Assembly: GCA_014360385.1 (NCBI GenBank)
Contig: JACIXO010000039.1
Location: forward strand, 1 to 8,637
From: Actinomycetota bacterium
GTDB taxonomy: Bacteria; Actinomycetota; Humimicrobiia; Humimicrobiales; Humimicrobiaceae
Direction: 5' to 3'
DNA length: 8,637 nucleotides
Shown here: positions 6,603 to 8,637 of the stretch, piece by piece
Numbering within the stretch: position 1 is the first letter of the stretch
Layout of the letters: every line of letters begins with the position of its first letter
Notes under the pieces: model-generated
What the model was told of the DNA's origin: nothing
Database searches by the model: none
What the model saw: the letters and a program-made list of their open reading frames with translations, nothing else
Position numbers and translations under genes: made by a program

Positions 6603-6631
6603 ATTATACTGTACTATACTGTACTTGTCTT
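6603..6631 (-). promoter_or_regulatory. Putative sigma-A promoter for the nuclease-dehydrogenase operon
   Basis: On the - strand, -35 AAGACA (6631-6626) and a perfect -10 TATAAT (6608-6603) are 17 bases apart. Transcription would start near 6596 and leave about 100 bases of leader before the ATT start. Two copies of a 10-bp tandem repeat fill the spacer and part of the -10. Confidence 0.55.
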
Positions 6632-6641
6632 ATACGGTACT
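6606..6641. repeat. 10-bp direct repeats overlapping the leftward promoter
   Basis: ATACTGTACT occurs at 6606-6615 and 6616-6625 head to tail, with a third copy carrying one mismatch, ATACGGTACT, at 6632-6641. They span the promoter spacer and flank the -35, so they may be operator sites; slippage is the simpler alternative. Confidence 0.7.
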
Positions 6642-6711
6642 TATAAACTATGCTTCTGCACTATGTCCCTGCATCCACTGCATGATTTGCCCACTGTACG
6701 ATTACTCCCTG

Positions 6712-6759
6712 TAATTTACTCATATAATTAATTTTATAATTAATTTACTCATATAATTA
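6712..6759. repeat. 19-bp perfect direct repeat, period 29
   Basis: TAATTTACTCATATAATTA is found at 6712-6730 and 6741-6759, separated by the 10 bases ATTTTATAAT. The segment is nearly all A and T and contains the self-complementary AATTAATT twice. Function is unknown; it could be a regulator site or a neutral duplication. Confidence 0.85.
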
Positions 6760-6818
6760 TAAGAGACCTTAAGGCACAAAGTCCATGCTGATAGCACGCT
6801 CTATTTAGCACTCCCTGT

Positions 6819-6978
6819 TTAGAACGCTATTGATGCTATTGCTACTTCTGCTGAATAAGGTTTACCTAGCACATTAGGGTGTTTGTCTTGCCAAAGTCCC
6901 TCCCACCATACTGGTAATCTTTATACCCCTTTTAACAATATTATTGAGACTTTCTAACAGTAAATGATTGGGGTAGTG
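6819..6978 (-). pseudogene. Possible decayed coding remnant
   Basis: Two overlapping - strand frames look protein-like. The upstream one (6978-6874) begins HYPNHLLLESLNNIVKRGIK. The downstream one (6920-6819) includes LPVWWEGLWQDKHPN, then VLGKPYSAEVAIASIAF and TAA. A frameshift near 6910-6920 would join them into about 50 residues ending at 6819. Neither has a start codon or ribosome binding site, and I do not recognise a family, so this is a tentative relic. Confidence 0.25.
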
Positions 6979-7105
6979 TTACATATGAGTGGCTTTCCAT
7001 ATGGATCTCAGACCTTATTGTTAAAGATATTGAAGAATAGAAATTATGTAAAAGGAAACTATGTAAAATTTAGGGCTTTTTAGTAACAAACCTATGTGGT
7101 ATTAT

Positions 7106-7133
7106 TTGACTTTATAAATAATCTTATAAAAAT
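7106..7133 (+). promoter_or_regulatory. Weak candidate promoter for the DHA3 exporter
   Basis: TTGACT (7106-7111) resembles a -35 box. The best -10-like sequence, TATAAA at 7125-7130, is only 13 bases away; AAAAAT at 7128-7133 has a 16-base spacer but a poor match. Placement upstream of the 7179 start is right, the match is not convincing. Confidence 0.22.
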
Positions 7134-7178
7134 CGCAAACTTAAAAAAAAATCAGCCAATCATTGCAAAACATTTCAA

Positions 7179-8513
7179 ATGGTACAACAAAATAGACAAG
7201 TTAATTTAACTTCGAATTTGAAGGCCATATTTCGCTCATTTAGCTCTAGAAATTATAGGCTTTTCTTTACAGGTCAGCTAATCTCATTGAGTGGAACCTG
7301 GATACAGATCATAGCAACCAGCTGGCTTGTATACCGCCTAACAAATTCTGCATTTACGCTTGGCCTTGTCACATTTTTAAGTCAGGTACCAAGTTTTTTC
7401 TTTGCACCTTTCGCAGGTGTGTATGTTGACAGGTGGAATAAACATAAAGCATTAATTTTCACCCAGTTCGTCTCAATGCTTCAGGCATCCACTCTCGCAG
7501 CATTAACACTGACAGGAAACATAAAAATATGGCATATTATGCTCCTTAGTATTATTTTAGGTCTTACAAACGCCTTTGATATGCCAATAAGACAATCATT
7601 TGTTATCGAAATGATTGAAAATAGAGAAGACCTTGGTAATGCCATTGCCTTGAACTCCTCACTGGTAAATCTAACAAGACTAATTGGTCCAGCAATCGCA
7701 GGAATTTTAGTTGCAAAGTTTGGAGAGGGAATCTGTTTTATGATAAACGCCATAACATTTATTGCGGTTATAGTTGCACTTCTATTCATGAGAATTAAAA
7801 TAATAAAATCTGAACACACGCATATGCACGCTTTTGTCGAACTAAAAGAAGGATTTAGGTATACATTTGGCTTTCCGCCACTTAGAGATACCCTTGTACT
7901 CCTCGCAGTACTTAGCTTTGCAACTATGCAGTACACGGTCCTAATGCCCATTTTCGCCAGGGACATACTAAAAGGCGGTTCTGATACTCTTGGATTTCTA
8001 ATGGCATCTACAGGTATAGGAGCTCTAATTGGGGCAATATACCTCGCTTCAAGAAAGACTGTGTTAGGACTGGGAAGGCTAATGGCTGCGGCAGCATTAT
8101 TGTTCGGTTTCACAATCATAATATTTGCCTTCTCAAAAAACTTTGTACTCTCAATGATTCTTCTTTTCTTTTCAGGAGCTGGCTTCATAACAGTTATCGC
8201 CACAAGCAATACAATACTCCAGACAATTACTGATGATGATAAACGTGGAAGAGTAATGAGTTTCTACACAATGGCTTTCATGGGAATGGCACCATTTGGA
8301 AGCCTAGCAGCAGGAGCTATTGCCCAGAGAATTGGTGGCCCACTAACTATAATGATAAGCGGAATATTAAGCATTGCTTGTGGAACTATACTGACATTAA
8401 GGCTTCCAAAACTAAGAAAAATGGTAAGACCTGTATATGTAAAAAAGGGAATAATTCCTGAGGTAGCAAAAGGCTTACAAATAGCAGCTGATTTTGAATA
8501 TAGACAGGAGTGA
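7179..8513 (+). CDS. MFS exporter, DHA3 / MFS_3 type
   Basis: This 444-residue, 12-helix permease of the cell membrane resembles the MFS_3 (EntS-like, transmembrane secretion effector) group, generally proton-driven exporters of siderophores, macrolides or other small molecules. Visible marks are SRNYRLFFTGQLISLSGTW (23-41), motif A GVYVDRWNKHK (80-90), NAFDMPIRQSFV (about 129-140), NAIALNSSLVNLTRLIGPA in helix 5 and DDDKRGRVMSFYTMAFMG in the second half. The ending after the twelfth helix is a basic tail. The length is typical and no frame break is seen. The ATG at 7179 follows an A-rich leader with no Shine-Dalgarno site, but homology begins about 20 residues later, so the start is sound. 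It stands alone on the + strand. The substrate cannot be told. Confidence 0.93.
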   Translation: MVQQNRQVNLTSNLKAIFRSFSSRNYRLFFTGQLISLSGTWIQIIATSWLVYRLTNSAFTLGLVTFLSQVPSFFFAPFAGVYVDRWNKHKALIFTQFVSMLQASTLAALTLTGNIKIWHIMLLSIILGLTNAFDMPIRQSFVIEMIENREDLGNAIALNSSLVNLTRLIGPAIAGILVAKFGEGICFMINAITFIAVIVALLFMRIKIIKSEHTHMHAFVELKEGFRYTFGFPPLRDTLVLLAVLSFATMQYTVLMPIFARDILKGGSDTLGFLMASTGIGALIGAIYLASRKTVLGLGRLMAAAALLFGFTIIIFAFSKNFVLSMILLFFSGAGFITVIATSNTILQTITDDDKRGRVMSFYTMAFMGMAPFGSLAAGAIAQRIGGPLTIMISGILSIACGTILTLRLPKLRKMVRPVYVKKGIIPEVAKGLQIAADFEYRQE

Positions 8514-8538
8514 TTTTTAACTTCAAAAAGAGGTTTTG

Positions 8539-8604
8539 ATGGCTATCTTTATAATTCAAAAAGCGAAAGAAAATGGTTATAATACTTCTTTAGTGTACCT
8601 TTGA
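8539..8604 (+). CDS. Possible 21-codon ORF or relic after the exporter
   Basis: ATG at 8539 has AAGAGG (8528-8533) 5 bases upstream and encodes MAIFIIQKAKENGYNTSLVY plus Leu before TGA. The segment KAKENGYNTSLVYL resembles a strand-helix piece seen in zeta-toxin-like P-loop kinases, where a phrase such as AKxxGYxVxLxYL recurs, but nothing else of that fold is present. It may be a relic, a chance frame, or the start of a broken gene. A second frame over the same bases, contiguous with the exporter frame after its TGA, stays open until 8582. Confidence 0.2.
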   Translation: MAIFIIQKAKENGYNTSLVYL

Positions 8605-8637
8605 AATATATCTAGCCAATATTTAAATTCTAAAAAA

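Larger units (their letters stand above)
6555..7178. other. Divergent intergenic region (624 bp)
   Basis: This gap separates the leftward nuclease-dehydrogenase pair from the rightward DHA3 exporter. It contains the leftward promoter with 10-bp repeats, the 19-bp direct repeat, two copies of ACTCCCTGT (6704-6712 and 6810-6818), the possible relic at 6819-6978, and TATGTAAAA twice (7045-7053, 7060-7068). No tRNA, riboswitch, clear terminator or intact gene is recognisable. Confidence 0.6.

Noticed and set aside
6712..6759. CRISPR-like repeats or plasmid iterons
   Set aside because: Only two copies, AT-only spacer of 10 bases, no adjacent cas or replication gene.
6964..7083. A 39-codon + strand ORF beginning MIGVVLHMSGFPYG
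   Set aside because: It has no ribosome binding site and no recognisable family, overlaps a protein-like - strand stretch, and lies in a region that looks decayed.
7481..8209. 242-codon - strand open frame inside the DHA3 exporter
   Set aside because: Long but antisense to conserved MFS motifs; its composition follows from the membrane-protein codons on the other strand.
8523..8539. Hairpin TCAAAA/TTTTGA after the exporter as a terminator
   Set aside because: Six weak A-T-rich pairs and no following T-tract.

Overview
The window looks like a piece of an AT-rich, anaerobic, low-GC Gram-positive-type genome (Bacillota, clostridial in the wide sense). The evidence is the oxygen-sensitive 2-hydroxyacyl-CoA dehydratase/activase pair, the A/T-ending codon use with many AGA and ATA codons, and Shine-Dalgarno sites matching a GGAGGTGA-type anti-SD. 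No finer taxonomic placement is safe from this sequence alone.

Layout, left to right. (1) Positions 1-3302 are on the + strand: the 3' part of a BcrC/BadD/HgdB-type Fe-S dehydratase-like subunit (1-960), a leader with a good promoter, the ATP-dependent activase that would reduce it (1173-1970), and a fosmidomycin-resistance-type MFS exporter (1977-3302) that begins 6 bases after the activase stop, in the same frame, with a TTG. (2) Positions 3323-3737 hold two gene relics on the - strand. One is a heavily deleted MFS transporter whose start and end are still readable through a 13-bp tandem duplication, a one-base insertion, a probable two-base loss and a large internal deletion. The other is an orphan C-terminal fragment just upstream of it. 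(3) Positions 3734-6494 hold a - strand pair: a double-nuclease protein (PD-(D/E)XK plus DEDD exonuclease, DUF2779 type) followed 13 bases later by a zinc alcohol dehydrogenase. The nuclease has no ATG near its start; the only strong ribosome binding site points to an ATT start codon. (4) Positions 6495-7178 are a long divergent intergenic region with a sigma-A-type promoter reading left, short direct repeats and traces of decayed coding sequence. (5) Positions 7179-8513 encode a second, DHA3-type MFS exporter on the + strand, followed by a short tail with a 21-codon reading frame that may be another relic.

The genes do not form one obvious pathway. The dehydratase and activase belong together functionally; if the dehydratase-like protein works without a second subunit, it could belong to the double-cubane-cluster reductases rather than the classical dehydratases. 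The two intact exporters plus one dead exporter point to turnover of drug/metabolite efflux genes. Recurrent traits across the window are short tandem duplications and hydrophilic, low-complexity insertions inside otherwise conserved proteins. I found no CRISPR array, tRNA, rRNA, intact insertion sequence or convincing new multi-gene system. The strongest unusual points are the ATT start with its perfect ribosome binding site, the nuclease architecture with a lost Fe-S cysteine, and the readable MFS pseudogene.
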